DNA from: Ctenosaura bakeri
Lineage: Eukaryota > Chordata > Lepidosauria > Squamata > Iguanidae
Assembly (NCBI GenBank): GCA_948474755.1
Contig: CAOLHI010000415.1
Span: 589,379 to 653,378, forward strand
Direction of reading: 5' to 3'
Length of the DNA stretch: 64,000 nt
Made by a program: the position numbers and the translations under genes. Below, in pieces: positions 44,286 through 57,759 of this stretch. The notes below the pieces were generated by a model. That model had not been told where the DNA came from, ran no database searches, and saw only the letters and a program-made list of their open reading frames with translations. Numbering within the stretch: position 1 is the stretch's first letter; each line of letters opens with the position of its first letter.

Positions 44286-47200
44286 TTGTTTTTATCCATG
44301 CCCAACGCTTAGTCACTTTGAACAGAAGTAGAGTGCAATGGATCCTAAAAGGTATAGACCTTATATGCTAGCAAAAGTCAGAGTTGGATCTAGTAAAAGT
44401 TTTAGTAGCAGTAACATGGGAAAAGTACTTGGAGGATGAGATGAAGCCAGCACCTTATGGTTAGAAGTCCTCATCCCTTACCTGCCATGAAAGTATCTCC
44501 CAAAAACGTTCACATCCCTTTGCTTGAGGGACTGGGAGGCACAGCTGCCATCCATTAAAACCTAGAGGTCTGTCTTGGCAGAAAAGGGGACTAATAGGGC
44601 CCTGGATGGAGTTTTTTAAAGTCTTGATTTGCAAAGACTTTCTGCATTGTACATGCTGGGCAATTAAATGTGTTTTCTGCTGAAGGTTTGCAACTGAAGT
44701 ACAGAGGAAAAGGCACGCCCTGGAGACATTTAATGAGCACTGAATTCAAAGAATTACTCCTACCTGCAGTTCTCCTTCCCCACCTTATTTGTCCTCTAAC
44801 TTGTTACAAGCTAAGAATAATTTGAGCCTGTTTTCTTCTTGCACACACACAAATACAGAGGTTAACCAAAAATGTTCCAGCAAAGGGCCAGCTGGGGCAA
44901 TGGGATTTAAGGATCTGAGCAGAGGTTTCTAGGTTCCAGCCCCTCTCTCTGCCTCTAAGGCACTCTGTGGGAAGGGATTAAACAAAATTGCAAGGGCTGA
45001 GGCAGGAAGAGGGAAGGGGGCTTGCGGACAACTTATTAATCTCTCCACCATTTTAAATTTAAACAGGCTCCCCTTTTCCAGCTGTGTTCTTCCTGTCTTA
45101 GCATCTCTAGAACGGTCTCACTCGCTGTAGGTACAGTGGTCAATAATGCATTGCCAAACAAGAAAAAAATAATAGTAATGGCAAAGATTAGCATACAATT
45201 TGTGTATGTTAATAGAAATAGATGGATTCTCAATTAGAAATCCTGGTTCTCATCCAGACTAAAGATGCAACTTGTGCAACCTGGAACAATCTGAGAACAA
45301 CAGTCATGAGAATTCATCAGTGGAGATCACTTAAGAAGAAAGCATAAAGGTGTATCAAAGAAGGGTTCAAAGATGAGAATGGGCATGAAAAATTATCTTA
45401 CCACTTATGATTGCCTAGAAAAGAGGTACAGGAAGCTGGTTTCATAGAAATCTTGTCTCCATTTGTCCTCTACAATATGGATATAATTTAATTGAGAACC
45501 ACCAATAAATCAATTGCAGTTTTGGAGCAGTATTTTTTTGACCCAATGATTCACAATTGGAAAGGAGACCCAGGAGCTGAGTCTAGGTTTGATGTAAACA
45601 TGTTGAGTGGGAGGCTGAGATAGTTAATTGTATTAATTTAACTTTTTTTTTTTTTTTTTGCAAGTGGGGAGGAAGGGTGCACTGATTTTTGGAAATGTGC
45701 TTCAAATATAAATACATTCCTCCCTCCACATTTGTGGGGTTGACTAGGTAATTGTGAGAATAAAAGTGTGTGAGGGGAAAGTAGAGAGATTGCTTCTGCA
45801 TCATGAGGTTTTTTTTTATGATGACACAACATGCAGCCAATGGGATTTCTCTACATAAGGAGGTGTAAAGCCAATACCAAGTGAGGGCATTGCCTTCCCA
45901 ACCTAAGTCTGCCATTTTGTGTCTAAAACTGAAGTGCAATCAATGTTTCCAGTAAGTACGTTCAATACTTGTTTACCACACTTCCATACAAACAAACAAA
46001 TAAAAACCAAAAGTTTTTGTTTTTAAAGCAGACTGCAACAAAATAGGAAAACTAGCAAGATCGAAATCTTATGTGCCAAACTTAGTAAACATCACAATAT
46101 TTCAGCTTAGCCTCAAGATACCTAAAGAAATGGTACTATACTTAAAGGTAACACAACACACACACACACACACACACCCCTACCACCAAGGAATATCTAA
46201 ACAGCAGTAGCTCAGAACATAATCAGCTCCAAGCTGATTAGAATACAATTAAGAAGTAGATAAAAAAAGAGGCATATTAACATATGAAAGACATTTTTTG
46301 TCATTTTGCAAGAGCCCAAAATGAAAGGCAAAGTAAGAGACACCTGGCTCTGATGAAAAGTGGTGGCAACATTTATTCATCAAAGAAGCACTCCTTTCTT
46401 CCCCCTTTTTGCCCAAAGCCTCTTTCTATAGAGGAGGCTGGGGAGTTTATCACTTTGGCAGGTTTCATTCTTTATAAAGATGTCTCAAGGATTATTTTTA
46501 GCCGTAAGAGAAGTTATTATACATGCACCAAATGTTCTCTGTGTTAATTCTCTAGCCACACCTAAGACAAAGAATTTCCAGAATCATGGCTTTTGCTGCA
46601 GGGTGGTCTTTGAAATGTGGTGGCTAGCAACGTTCCCCGGTGGATTCTGAATCAGGTGCCCTTCATCAGTTTTCATATTATGGTGAAGGAAAGTTGCAAA
46701 ATTCACAAAATCTACCCCCAACTCTCCCTGGTTGAAGCCAAATCCCACATCCTGTAACTTGGGCGGGGGGTCACAGTCAGGGGTGGCCATCCTTGTTATC
46801 CCCCCAGTAGCTTCTCTAGCAATATATGGAGTTCATGTGATAAGATGAACAGACTGTGCTTGTGACTATGAACAGCTTCTGCCCATCAGAAAAGGCAGCA
46901 CGACATTAAACAAGCCAATGGCCCAGTTCCTCCTCCTCTCATTCTCTCTCTTCCTCTTCTCATCCCTATTCAACTTTCCATTCTTCTCATTTTTTAAAAA
47001 AATATTCTTATTTCAATATTTTTAACACCCTTGTTTAAGGCAGAGAGACCTTCTCAAGTCATAATATAAAAGACAGAGACCAGCATCATCTTAAATGGCC
47101 TAAAACATCTTGGGTTGGTATCCTGCTAGTTAGTTACAACTAGAGTAGATCCATTAAATTGACTATTTAATGGAAAGTCAACTTGTACGTAAATCCCACT

Positions 47201-47355
47201 GATACGATGGGCTCACTCTAGTCAGGACTGACAACGAGATTTAAGCCTTGGCCTTTAGGACTTGTTTAAAAAGAGAGAGGAAGCCAGACATACTTCTTCT
47301 GGAAAAGCATCCCCTAAGGATGGGCCCACCATGAAAAAGCCCAGTCTCTCTTCCC
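44286..47355. other. Repeat-poor intron segment
   Basis: Unique-looking DNA with a poly-T run at 45642-45659 and a (CA)n run near 46155-46177. No exon or mobile element was recognised. Confidence 0.45.
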
Positions 47356-47660
47356 CTCCAGTCTAATAGATCTAGTCCTTCATGGCCTCATGCAGTCCAT
47401 TGGTAGTCATTATTTCATCTCCTCATCTCTGCAAAGGATTGCACAAAGATGTTAAACTCCAGTCTAATAGATCTAGTCCTTCATGGCCTCATGCAGTCCA
47501 TTGGTAGTCATTATTTCATCTCCTCATCTCTGCAAAGGATTGCACAAAGATGTTAATCTCCAGTCTAATAGATCTAGTCCTTCATGGCCTCATGCAGTCC
47601 ATTGGTAGTCATTATTTCATCTCTTCATCTCTGCAAAGGATTGCACAAAGATCTTAAACT
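47356..47660. repeat. Three tandem copies of a 101-bp unit
   Basis: Units begin at 47356, 47457 and 47558 with CTCCAGTCTAATAGATCTAG and are almost identical. The differences seen are one base in the TTAAACT/TTAATCT joint, CTCCTC/CTCTTC, and GATGTT/GATCTT. Confidence 0.95.
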
Positions 47661-49020
47661 CACCCAGAGTTTAACTCAGTGTTGACAACATGCACTGTTC
47701 CATTTTCCTAATAAGACAATTCCTGGTCAATAACACTTTTTTCTTTTTGGTGGAAGTTTTCTTTGCTAGTTTATTTTCTAGCCATCTCTCCCTCAGACAA
47801 GGCCAGGCAAAGGTCTTTCTACACTTCCCTTGGTGATTTGCTGCCACTCCAAAGAGCTGAATGATCTTAGGGAAGATGGTTTCAGGGTTACCACCAGCAA
47901 GTAAGGGCTAAATATCTTTGCTTTTAAATGAGAACATTGCACTGTGTACAAAGCTCTTCATAAGTCTGACCGAGAAAGAAAACTGAGAAAATTGAAACTG
48001 ACAGTTTCATGCAACTTTTTGGTTATCAGAGATACATTAATGTAATATATAGGTCAGGCATTCCATGCCAGGTCCTGATAATATGGAATGCCCCATTGGA
48101 ATGGATTTTCCCTCAGAAACCATGGAAGTATAAGAAAGAAAAATCCTCTCCCTTTCCCCTCTGGAAAACATGAGTGTCAGGATCAGATTTGTTACATGAT
48201 GTCCACAGCTGCTTTCCCACCATGGAAATGTCAGCACCATCTCTGATATATGATGTCTGACCTGCAGCTTGGAAGTAACTCCAGCAAACGCTTCCTTTTA
48301 TCCTAAAGATTTATGTGTACCCAAAGTGACATTTGGGCAAATCAAGTCTATTAAGGTAACTGAAGTATCTGCAACCTGTCCTACTTGTTCAGTGTGAATA
48401 TTTATGAATGCTTCTAGCAGGTTACCCAAAGCTCTTTGCTCTTGAAATATACATGAATAAGGTCCAAGCGGACAGAATTGATTTGGTCCGCAAAACTTCC
48501 ATTTGGCTCTTAAAAGAAGCAGGGGGGAGGCAGTATTGCTGCTAATAAAAATTAAAAGTCTTGTGCAATTGGATATACAACTCATAATTTATATTTGGTA
48601 TGATGTTTTCAATGCCTCAAAGCATTTTTCCTTTCCCATCTTTCCTTTCCTTTCCTTTCCTTTCCTTTCCTTTCCTTTCCTTTCCTTTCCTTTCCTTTCC
48701 TTTCCTTTCCCTTCCTTTGGCTCCTTGACACAATTTTTAGGAAAACACTTCTAGAGTCAATTAATCTAGTTTCTTGCAATATATGTTGCTTCTAAAATGT
48801 ATTGCCACTTTGTTCTTCCAATCATCTTAAAGGAGAATGAAAAAAAAAAAGTCCTTTTCCTGCACTACAGCTCCCAGAATCTCGTAGGCACCATGGCCAT
48901 GTGAGCATACTGCCTAATGACAGGGCCAGCCTCTTATTTATAAAGATATTTTTACTCTACTTTCATCATTGTTGCCATCGACACCATCATCATTATTGTT
49001 ATTAACCCACCTTTGAAGCA
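47661..49020. other. Intron segment with a (TTTCC)n microsatellite
   Basis: The only clear structure is a pentanucleotide run of about 15 TTTCC units at 48640-48711. No exon was seen. Confidence 0.6.
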
Positions 49021-49021
49021 G

Positions 49022-49220
49022 GCTTGTTGTTATTCTGTGTCTTCCAAGTCATTTCTGACTTCTGGAAACCATAAGGCATAGCTATCATGGCAAAATTTAT
49101 TCAGAGGAGATTTGTCATTGCCTTCCTCCAAGCCTGAGAAAGTGTGGCTTGATCAAGGTCACCCGGTGGCTGAGCAGGGATTTGAACCCTGGCCACTCAG
49201 AGTCACAGTGGTCCTCCCAC
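49022..49220 (-). mobile_element. tRNA-derived SINE
   Basis: TTCCAAGTCATTTCTGACTT, GGAGATTTGTCATTGCCTTC, GATCAAGGTCACCCGGTGG and a B-box complement GGATTTGAACCC. Confidence 0.82.
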
Positions 49221-51380
49221 TTTGTCCGCAGCTTAATTTCAATGGCTGCAAACTGAGCTCAAAAGTCGTTTGCATTCCATTAATTCAGCAGGGGAAGAAG
49301 AGAAGTGGAGGCACAATCTTGCACTTCCCTGTAGACTCAGGCAAAACAAACTGCTGTGGCCTATCTCCTAGCTTGCATGCTCTTCCTCATGAATCAATGT
49401 TGCCATCTTGACTATACTCCGATGTTGCTTAGCCTATTGCCCTGGTTTTCACCCATGAGATGTTGAAGAATCTGAAACAGTCACACAGGAACCGGGGGGG
49501 GGCAGGGAGGTAGTTCACCCCAGGTGGTAATGTTTTGGGGGCATCCTGGCCCTGAGCCATGCCCTCACACGCCCTGGCCATGACCTCACGCACCGCAGCC
49601 ATGCCCTCACACACAGTGGCCATGACCCTCGTGCCATGTCCATTCCCTCTCCACATACTCCAAGCTCCGCCACTGGTCTGAGTTGAGACAGGGCCTGGGA
49701 GAGATCACATTTTCAACAATTTTCCTTTCTTTTTTATACTCTATCTTTCTCCCAAAGCAGGACCCAAAACAGAGGGTTTTGGGGGCGGTATTAAAGTTCA
49801 TTCATGTTTCTTTCTCTCTTTGGTGCTTGTTTGTCATCCCGACACCAGAGATGATCATTTCCCCACCCTTCTGGATGCATTTGTTCTCTCTCTCCCCCTT
49901 CCCTCAAGAAGCCACCTGGATGAAGACAGAAAGCACTTCCTTCACTCCAACATGGCTTCAGATGTGACTCTGGAGACAAATCTCATTGGTTCTGCTGCAC
50001 TATCATGAAGTCAAAGCAGAGCGATGGATGTGCTTTCTGCCCTCACTCTGGCATAATAAACAATGTGTGTGTGTGTGGAAATGGCAGCAATGGAGAGTGT
50101 GACTGACATCATGTGGAGAACATTTTATTGGCTCAGATACCCACACATCCATACCAACATCTGCCAAAACTGGGGTCTTGTTTAAAAGTTGGCAAGAGGT
50201 TGGCAAACCCCAGGGGGGGTATTTTGGCTCAGCCCACACAGAAGAAATTTCACATCTGCCATCTGCTGTGTGTGAGTTTAAGGCTTCCCTTTGCAAAGAG
50301 AGAGAGAAAAAATGAAAGTAACATACAACACAGTGGCAGAGGCATCATCTCCAATAAAATCAAGCTGACTAGCCCAGCAGTTTTCTTTTCAAAGACTCAC
50401 GGCAGATGGTGAGTATTTTCAGAGGCATAATAAGGACGTTAGAGCGCTGCCATCAAAACAGGTTCTTGGATGCATTTCAAGGAGGCATCCACAGCAGAGC
50501 GCAAAACAGAAAAGCGCCAGCTCAGAGAAGGCACTTTCAGCTCAACATGTGGGTTGAGAAACTCAACATGCATGTCAGCTTTTGTGGGTCATCACGAGGA
50601 GAGTTTAGGTTTTCAGGGATGGGAAAACTCTGTGGATCTCAGGGCCTGTTCTCAGATAGATGCTTCCACACTAAATGTTTAATTTGACAATTCATGTTTA
50701 ATATTTAATGTGCCTTCTGATTCAAAGAGCTGAAGTGGGAAGCATAGAAAATGACAACTCCCATGCATCCCAGCTGGAAAAGAGGCCTGTGAGAAAAGCA
50801 CGCATGAACCATAAAAGGATGAGGTCTGCAAGTTTTCCCTCATCTCTAGTGACCCAACCACCAATACTACCAGTGCGTTGCCACTCCCAACTCCACTCTG
50901 CAAAAATACATCTGCCTGGGCCAATGGTAAGGACCTGTGAAGGAGGACTAGCTGACAGGGATCAGTGGTCCCATCAAGACCTGGGCCTGAACTTGGAAGA
51001 TTCTGGGCTCATAACAATATATGGAATTCTGAACTGGGTGGAGGTGACTCATATTTCTGAATCTCTTTTCTTTAGCACTGAAGCTTGCTGCTAAGAAGCT
51101 AAGTAGCAAAACATGTTGCATTCAGTGACTAACTTTTGCTAAGACAGTAAACCTGTTTCTGGTTGTACTATATTAAGACTATAACTGGAGAACCCACAAT
51201 CTTGCTATATTTGTCTGCATAGAAATCAGAAAAGAAAATATATTTGCATGGAAGCTTAAATCTCAGCATTGTTGCCTATGCTCTTATAGGAGGAAAGAGT
51301 TGTAAGAGACCTTAGTCTGTGTGTGTGTGTGTAAGTAGCCTGTTCTGTCCTTCGAGATATACTCTGTAGTACCTGCGATT
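49221..51380. other. Intron segment without a recognised feature
   Basis: Includes an imperfect repeat of GCCATG.CCTCACAC words near 49555-49625 and a GT run near 50065. No coding exon was recognised. Confidence 0.45.
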
Positions 51381-51384
51381 CATT

Positions 51385-51473
51385 GGCAGTCTTCCATCCA
51401 AGTTCTAATCAGGGCTGATGCTGCTTCGCTTCCAAGGTCAGATGGAATTTGGTACTTTTAGGGTATTTAGGCC
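51385..51473 (-). pseudogene. 5S rRNA-derived fragment
   Basis: The minus strand follows the 3' two-thirds of vertebrate 5S rRNA: complements of TTCCATCCAAGTTCTAATC, GCTGATGCTGCTTCGCTTCC and AAGGTCAGATGGAAT match the region that includes the internal control sequence, with many substitutions. Either a lone 5S pseudogene or the head of a 5S-derived SINE. Confidence 0.7.
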
Positions 51474-53741
51474 CTGACCTTAGACTACAGTCTGGAGGAA
51501 CTAAGGGGTGTTTTTGGACTATAACAACCTGTTGGATTTCCCTAAATTGAGTGGCCATTGTTGCTGGCAGATTCTGTGAATTATGTTCCAAAAAAGTAGC
51601 TTTCTTAAGTTCTGGCATGGTCCAACCAACTGCTCCATGAAGCTTCTGCTATTCAAGGTATAACTACAGCACCACTGACAGGTGACTACCCAGCTTCTAA
51701 AGTATCACGCTGACATACCAGTTTTCTACACATTCTTCCACTTATGCCTCCAGTTCACAGTATGAAGTGATACAACTGAGCCATGGTTTCATTGACCTCC
51801 TCTTCCTTTAGTGAGAACTAAGCTCTCCTGCTACATGACACATGGATGCTGTTCAGGGAGTTGTCTGTTTTTGCTCTCTGAGATGATCAAAACCATCTTT
51901 CCCATGTTCTTGGAGACAGATGCCTCAAGGGTCAACCTTAATGAGTGCTTTTGGGGAAGAACACTGGCTCCACAGCTCTCTTCAATTATTCAGTGGTCCA
52001 CTGTCTTGGGTACGGTCAGTCAAGAAAGTAAGATCAAACTGTTGAAAGTTGTAGAGTGAGCTCTCCTTCACTTTCAGGTCTTCCTGCGGCCAATACCATC
52101 TTGACAGTCCATTACCCCTCAGACTCATTGGAGCCACTGTGTGCCAAGATGCCCTGTACATCTCCATAGCATCTTTCATTTTACCACTTTCATGTTCACC
52201 ACTGAAAACGTTAGACATCAGTAAGAAAGATGGTATTGGCCACAGAAGCAATTAAGGGAACTGCATTAAGACTAAGCATTTCTTATTCAACAGAGCAGGG
52301 CTTTTTAAAAAAAAAAAAACTCCAAAAACTTAACATCAATGGCTTAGTTTTAGATCTTTTCCCTGAAATCAGGAAAGATGTTGCAGGATGAACTCAGTTC
52401 CAGAAATTGCAGTTCTTTTGCAAAACTAACTTCCTTCTGCAGTTCTCCTAGGGTTATTTCATCCTCTTGAAAGACAGAAAGAAGATGCCTAGCCGATTTC
52501 TACACATTATAATTATTATTAGTTCTTTTCCAATGAATGTGCAGATTATTATATTAGGATATATGGCTGGGTCATATTTTGATCTAGAAAGTAGATTAGT
52601 TTTAGCGGTGGTCTTAATACAGACCCTCTAAATCAGTTTCAGCAGGAGCAAAGGAAGGTGTACTTAAAGCCACTTAGAGGTGGCATCTATGTCCAACCAA
52701 ATTGGACAGAATAAATAGAGATATTTCAACAAGCTGCTGGAGAGGACATGGAGGCATAGGTTCACTATAACAGTGCTACTCAAAATGGTGATCCCTGGAC
52801 CAGTGGTGATCCACAAGCTATTAGTACGTAGACCCTGGAGAATTCAAAGATATAGCCAATGCTATGAGGACGGGACAGTTTAGCTGCCACTCCCCTGCCA
52901 TTCCCCCACTCTTTTCGGTAGCTTCTAGCAACTGCTTTTCAATAAAGCAAAAGCTGCTATTGGTTGACTTTTCATGAGTTTTCCATATAGCATCTCATTT
53001 GCCCCTCTGATTCTGAGTGCAAGTTATCTTTTCCTCCCATGTCAGCAAAGAAGGAGATCTGAAAGAACATCCATTTTCAAGGAGAGAACATGAAAAGAAA
53101 AAAAAAGCCAAGCTTTTTCACTCAAATGATTTTTCCTGTTAACATTTAACAAGCAACTGCTAACTCAGGCCTTTCGTTTCCTGCACTTCCGAGATGTCAA
53201 ATCTTACTTATGAATAATTCTTGTGCAAGAGGCTGGTCAAAGAAAAATTTACATAAAGAAATCCTAAATCATAGCTTTGATACATGTCAGAAGTGATACC
53301 AGAAAACACAGGAAACTCAAACAAGTTCTTTTTTGCAGTAGTGGAGGGATTCGAAACCACTTTTGACAATTCAAATTCACTTGCTCAAATGCCTGGGTAG
53401 GATTCAAAGAGGTATATTTTTTAGACACTACTATTATCCTAGGCTCCACGGTACTCAGCATCTTCCTATCATCCCACTTTGCCAAGCTAGACTCTCTCCT
53501 ACCTTCACCTGACAGCCATACAGATAATGTGGGAAGACAGAAAAAGTGCATTCATAATCACAAGCCATCCGTCTCTTAGTGTTCTTTAAAACAGATCATT
53601 CTCCAACCTGGCTTGTCAAAAAAGTTACAGAGTTCTTAGTGTGAAAAGCTCATTATCTGTTCATCTCAGTAGCTGACTCAAACCCACTCTTAGCAACAGC
53701 AACAAAAAAGATCCAGAAGGAACAAAAGAAGAATATCATGC
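51474..53741. other. Intron segment without a recognised feature
   Basis: Several short open frames exist on both strands around 51800-52250, but none has a family match I can defend. Confidence 0.4.
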
Positions 53742-54150
53742 TAAAATCAGAGAATCATATATTTGGAAGTCCAACTCCCTGCCATGCAGGAAAATATAAT
53801 TTAAGTACTCCTGAAAAAGGGCCATCCAAAATCTGTTCAAACATCTCAAAAAGAGACAGTCCTTCACCTTTCAAGGAAAGCTATTTCACTGCCCAACAGC
53901 AATTACAGTCCAGAAGTTCTTCGTAATGTTTAGGTGGAATCTCTTGGAATCCATTAGTGCATTTTTTTTGTCTCTGGAGCAGCAAAAAGCAAGCTCGCTC
54001 CATCTCATCCATAGCATCCCCTCCAATATTTAAGACAGCTATGATATCACCTCTCCATCTTGGCTTCTTCAAATTAAACATACCCAGTTCCCTAAGCCAT
54101 TCCTCGTAGGGCTTAGCTTCCAGACCTTTTACTATCTTTTACAATCCAAC
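53742..54150 (-). mobile_element. Old CR1 LINE 3' part
   Basis: GAATCATATATTTGGAAG, CCCTGCCATGCAGG, then AAACATACCCAGTTCCCTAAG and the CCAGACCTTTTACTATC end. Diverged. Confidence 0.8.
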
Positions 54151-54868
54151 TGTTGCTAGAAGAGCTAGGAAGTCATTCCTAGCATGTTGGATGACTGTTG
54201 GATGACTGTACTAACTTGTCTCTAGTACTTCCTTTGGAAAGTTCCAGCATTTTTGGAAAGTTCTAGCAGACTAGCATTTTTTCCATAAAAGTCTAGGGAT
54301 CTATCACACCCTCACTTAAAAGTCTGTCCTATGCATGCTCCAAATATTTTATTTAAATCAGAAAAAATATTTTAGTGTACAGTTTAGAAATATACACAGT
54401 GGGTGCTGTGCATCTTTCAAATATGTACGCATCAGAGACAGAGAAGTTAATGGGAAAGGGTTAACCTGTTGAGTTACTTATTCAGATGCTAAAAGTCCAA
54501 TGCAATTATGTTTATGATGAAAGGGGGAACATTTTAAAATATTAAATTGATTTCAAACCCATTTTTAAATTTACAGTACACCACAGCACCAAAAGCCTTA
54601 CAAAAATGTAGGTGAAAACACTCTCCATTACTCTAATTTTCTCCCATTCTACCCCTTCATGCCTGTTTTGAGCTTTGGAGAGAGCGAGACAGAAGCACAA
54701 ATTTAATCCCATTTCTTATCCACCCCACCAAAACCCCTTCTCCTCTTGATTTGCTTTTCTCCTCGCCTTACAATATCATCTCCTTATCTAACCCCTTCCT
54801 TTAGGCTGCTGATTCTCTTAAGCACCCCAGCAAAAAATCTGTTTCCTTGGACTGATGCAGACCCTGTA

Positions 54869-55342
54869 CAGTTAGTTGGCCCTCCACATTCACTAGGGTT
54901 AGGGGCACAGGACCCTTGCGAAAGTGGAAAAATCACAAATACCAAAATGTGTGTTTGTGGGAAAGGGGCTGAGACATGATGGGGAAAATGGGCACCCAAG
55001 GTCCAAACCAGGGCAGGGAAAGGGGGTGGGTCAGTATGGTAGCCCTGTACCTCCTCTCTCTCCTGCCCATCTCTTTCCATGTGTGTGTGAGGGCATCAGG
55101 AGAGGGTTTGTGGTGCTGAGAAAAGGGACTGCAAGCCATCTTTAGCAGGCTAGGCAGTGGCTGGTGGAGGAGGAAGAGGGCCAGAGGCTGGATCAGATGT
55201 GGATTCAAAGCCTGACGGGAGCCACCAAGAGGGAAGGTTCCCCTGGAAATGAAGCACCTGAAGTGTGGGGGGCAAGAGATGAAGGATCTTGCAAATAATT
55301 GAATTTGTGAAAGTCAAATTCACAAAAGTGGAGGGTCAACTG
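54869..55342. mobile_element. Tigger/pogo-like non-autonomous DNA transposon
   Basis: Ends CAGTTAGTTGGCCCTCCACA and AGTGGAGGGTCAACTG are inverted repeats, with TA on both sides (54867-54868 and 55343-55344). Sub-terminal AGTGGAAAAATCAC and AATTTGTGAAAGTC segments match the plan of the element at 58599. No transposase. Confidence 0.82.
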
Positions 55343-55344
55343 TA

Positions 55345-56265
55345 TTTGATATCCAGCATAGAACACAAGAGGACAACCTGGGTGCAAAGAGGACCACCCT
55401 GCTTTCCCCTATAGCTGGACATGCTGTGATAGGCTTTTGTAGAGACCTGTGGAGATCCTTGCAAGCTCTCTCAGACTATGTCCTGGTAGTGCATCCAGCT
55501 ACAAGAAAATAGCTGGAAGCACCCTCACCTGCCCTATGCTCTCTGGCAACACAGAAATGGCCATATTGTGTGGAGGAATGCAGATGAATTGTGGGAGGAA
55601 ATGCTGGCCATCACTTGGTAGGAGCAGAATTCCATCCTATGCAAGAACAAGAGCAACAAGTTGCAAATGGTAGTTGTAAGTATGACTTATGCCATTATAA
55701 TTCACTAACAGGATGCCAACTAATTTATATTTTAGCTGACATGCAGCTAAAATACCATTGCTTCCAGTTTAATGTATATTTTGGAGATGAGGCTCAGAGA
55801 AAACAAAAAACCATATACATTAAAGGTACATTTAATTCTTGCTTTTGACAGGGACATCCTACAAGCCATTATTTCTACTCTTTCATTAGAAAGTCATGCA
55901 GATGGCATCACAGAAGTGCCATATGCTGAGTGAGCATAACTTGGTTCCCACGTTGTTCCAACACACTATTTAAGTATCCTTAATTATGAGTAAATACAAC
56001 AGATGGACCAAGATATGATCTAGGCATAGGACAGCATCTCCTCCTGTATGTAGCTCCTTGATCTTTAGGACATGAAACAAATAATTTTTGAGATGATCTC
56101 TTAAGTTGGTGGCTTTCTTTCTTAAGGCCTTTGCATGAGCAGAACTAACTCCTTGCTGGAGCCTATCACATTTGACAGCTTTGACTTTATCATTAGCCAG
56201 GGTGAGGCAGCCACCAAATGTAGTGGCATGTGTGTTATGAAATGAAATAGAATTATTACTTTATT
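55345..56265. other. Intron segment without a recognised feature
   Basis: No exon or repeat family was recognised. Confidence 0.45.
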
Positions 56266-56267
56266 GT

Positions 56268-56592
56268 ATTGTCATATTTGAAGGAATGCCATGTAGAGGA
56301 TGGAGAGGGCTTGTTTTCTGCTGCTCCAGAGACCAGGACAAGGAGCAATGGATTCAAGCTTCAGGAAAGGAGATTCCACCTGAACCTCAGGAAGAACTTC
56401 AGGGCTGTCCGGCAGTGGAATAGGCTGCCTCGGAGTGTAGTGGAGTCTCCTTCCTTGGAGGTTTTTAAGCAGATGTTAGATGGCCATCTGCCGGGATTGC
56501 TTTGAGGGTGTTCCTGCATGGCAGGGGGTTGGACTGGATGGCCCCTGGGATCTCTTCCAACTCTACATTTCTAGGATTCTATGATTCTATGA
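56268..56592 (+). mobile_element. CR1 LINE 3' part
   Basis: Starts in TTTGAAGGAATGCCATG. Encodes [19 protein letters not shown] and [16 protein letters not shown], ends GGATTCTATGATTCTATGA. A short deletion removes a few codons near 56400. Confidence 0.92.
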
Positions 56593-56734
56593 TATTAATA
56601 TTTCCCTATGCTGTATTTGTCATTGCTGTTTTCACCTCCAGAAATGGGAAGAGGTGCTTATAGATCTACCAGCCACAGGTGTTACTATCACTGGATTGAC
56701 CTTTGATACTACCCACCTTGGCTTTGATGGGAGG

Positions 56735-56880
56735 AGCAGCACAAGTCACACTCTCTCAGCCTCAGAGGAAGGCAAGGGCAACCCCCATCCCTGAACAAAT
56801 CTTGCCAAGAAAACTCTGTGATAGGTTCACCTTAGAGTTGCCAGAAGTCAGAAATGACTTTAAGGCACACACCAACAACT
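56735..56880 (+). mobile_element. tRNA-derived SINE, 3' part
   Basis: CAAGTCACACTCTCTCAGCC, AACAAATCTTGCCAAG, GATAGGTTCACCTTAGAG and the tail TTAAGGCACACACC. Confidence 0.8.
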
Positions 56881-57759
56881 CTGCTCCCACCTCATCATAT
56901 GAAACTCTCAAGCCTGTGGACAAATGTAATGCAACCAGTATGGTGGTGATAAAATGAATGTTCAGGGAAGGAGATAGCTCTCTTCCATGGAAGTTTGGGA
57001 AGAACTATTAATGTACCTTTTATACGTTTCCTTTTGAAGAGTATGTGTGTTTACTGGTTAGACCCCAACGCATGATATTTGACATTTCGTAGAAAATCTA
57101 CACATTTCACTACTTGTTCTCTTAAATACACACACATTATTCACCAAGTTTGGTCAGTGTGCAGACTGGTTGGTTTTTTAAGCCATATTTTCCATTCAGC
57201 TAACTTTGATCTGAATCTTGTACCTCTAAAAGTTTGAGAATGTTCATTTGTCGAGACAAGCGACTCAACCCCAAAGGAAGTTTTATTTCTAAGATTAGTT
57301 TATATGGGGGTGGGGGAGACAAAATGAGAGGCAGACAGAGAGAGAGTGCAAATTAGACATGAGGGAGAACAGATATTTTTTAGGGTTTCCATAATTTTCC
57401 ACTTCAACTGCCAGTTCGATACAGCAACAGCAGATCTCTCTAAACCAGAAAGCAATTACAATCCCACACTTTGTTTAGCTTGTACACTTTAGTGCCTAAT
57501 TAATGAGGATAGTTTATGAGCTCTCCATGAAAAAAAAAAGAAATAATTGCCACATGTCTCTTCATAAGAAACAAACTATCAGCATTCTTTTCAAGGCAGG
57601 AAGCATAAACACCAATTAAAAACAGTTATACAAGCACTTTGCAAGCAAAACAGGCTGGTAGTGAGGATTTTAATAAAATGAATCTAGTATGCCAGTTTTA
57701 AAGCTTTGCACCTGCATTTGCTTTAAAAGAAAAAAATGTATTTATTGAATATTCTGGGA

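Noticed and set aside
51811..52251. Possible RNase H-like piece (LETDASRVN on the plus strand)
   Set aside because: A single short motif without the rest of a retroelement; not enough to call.
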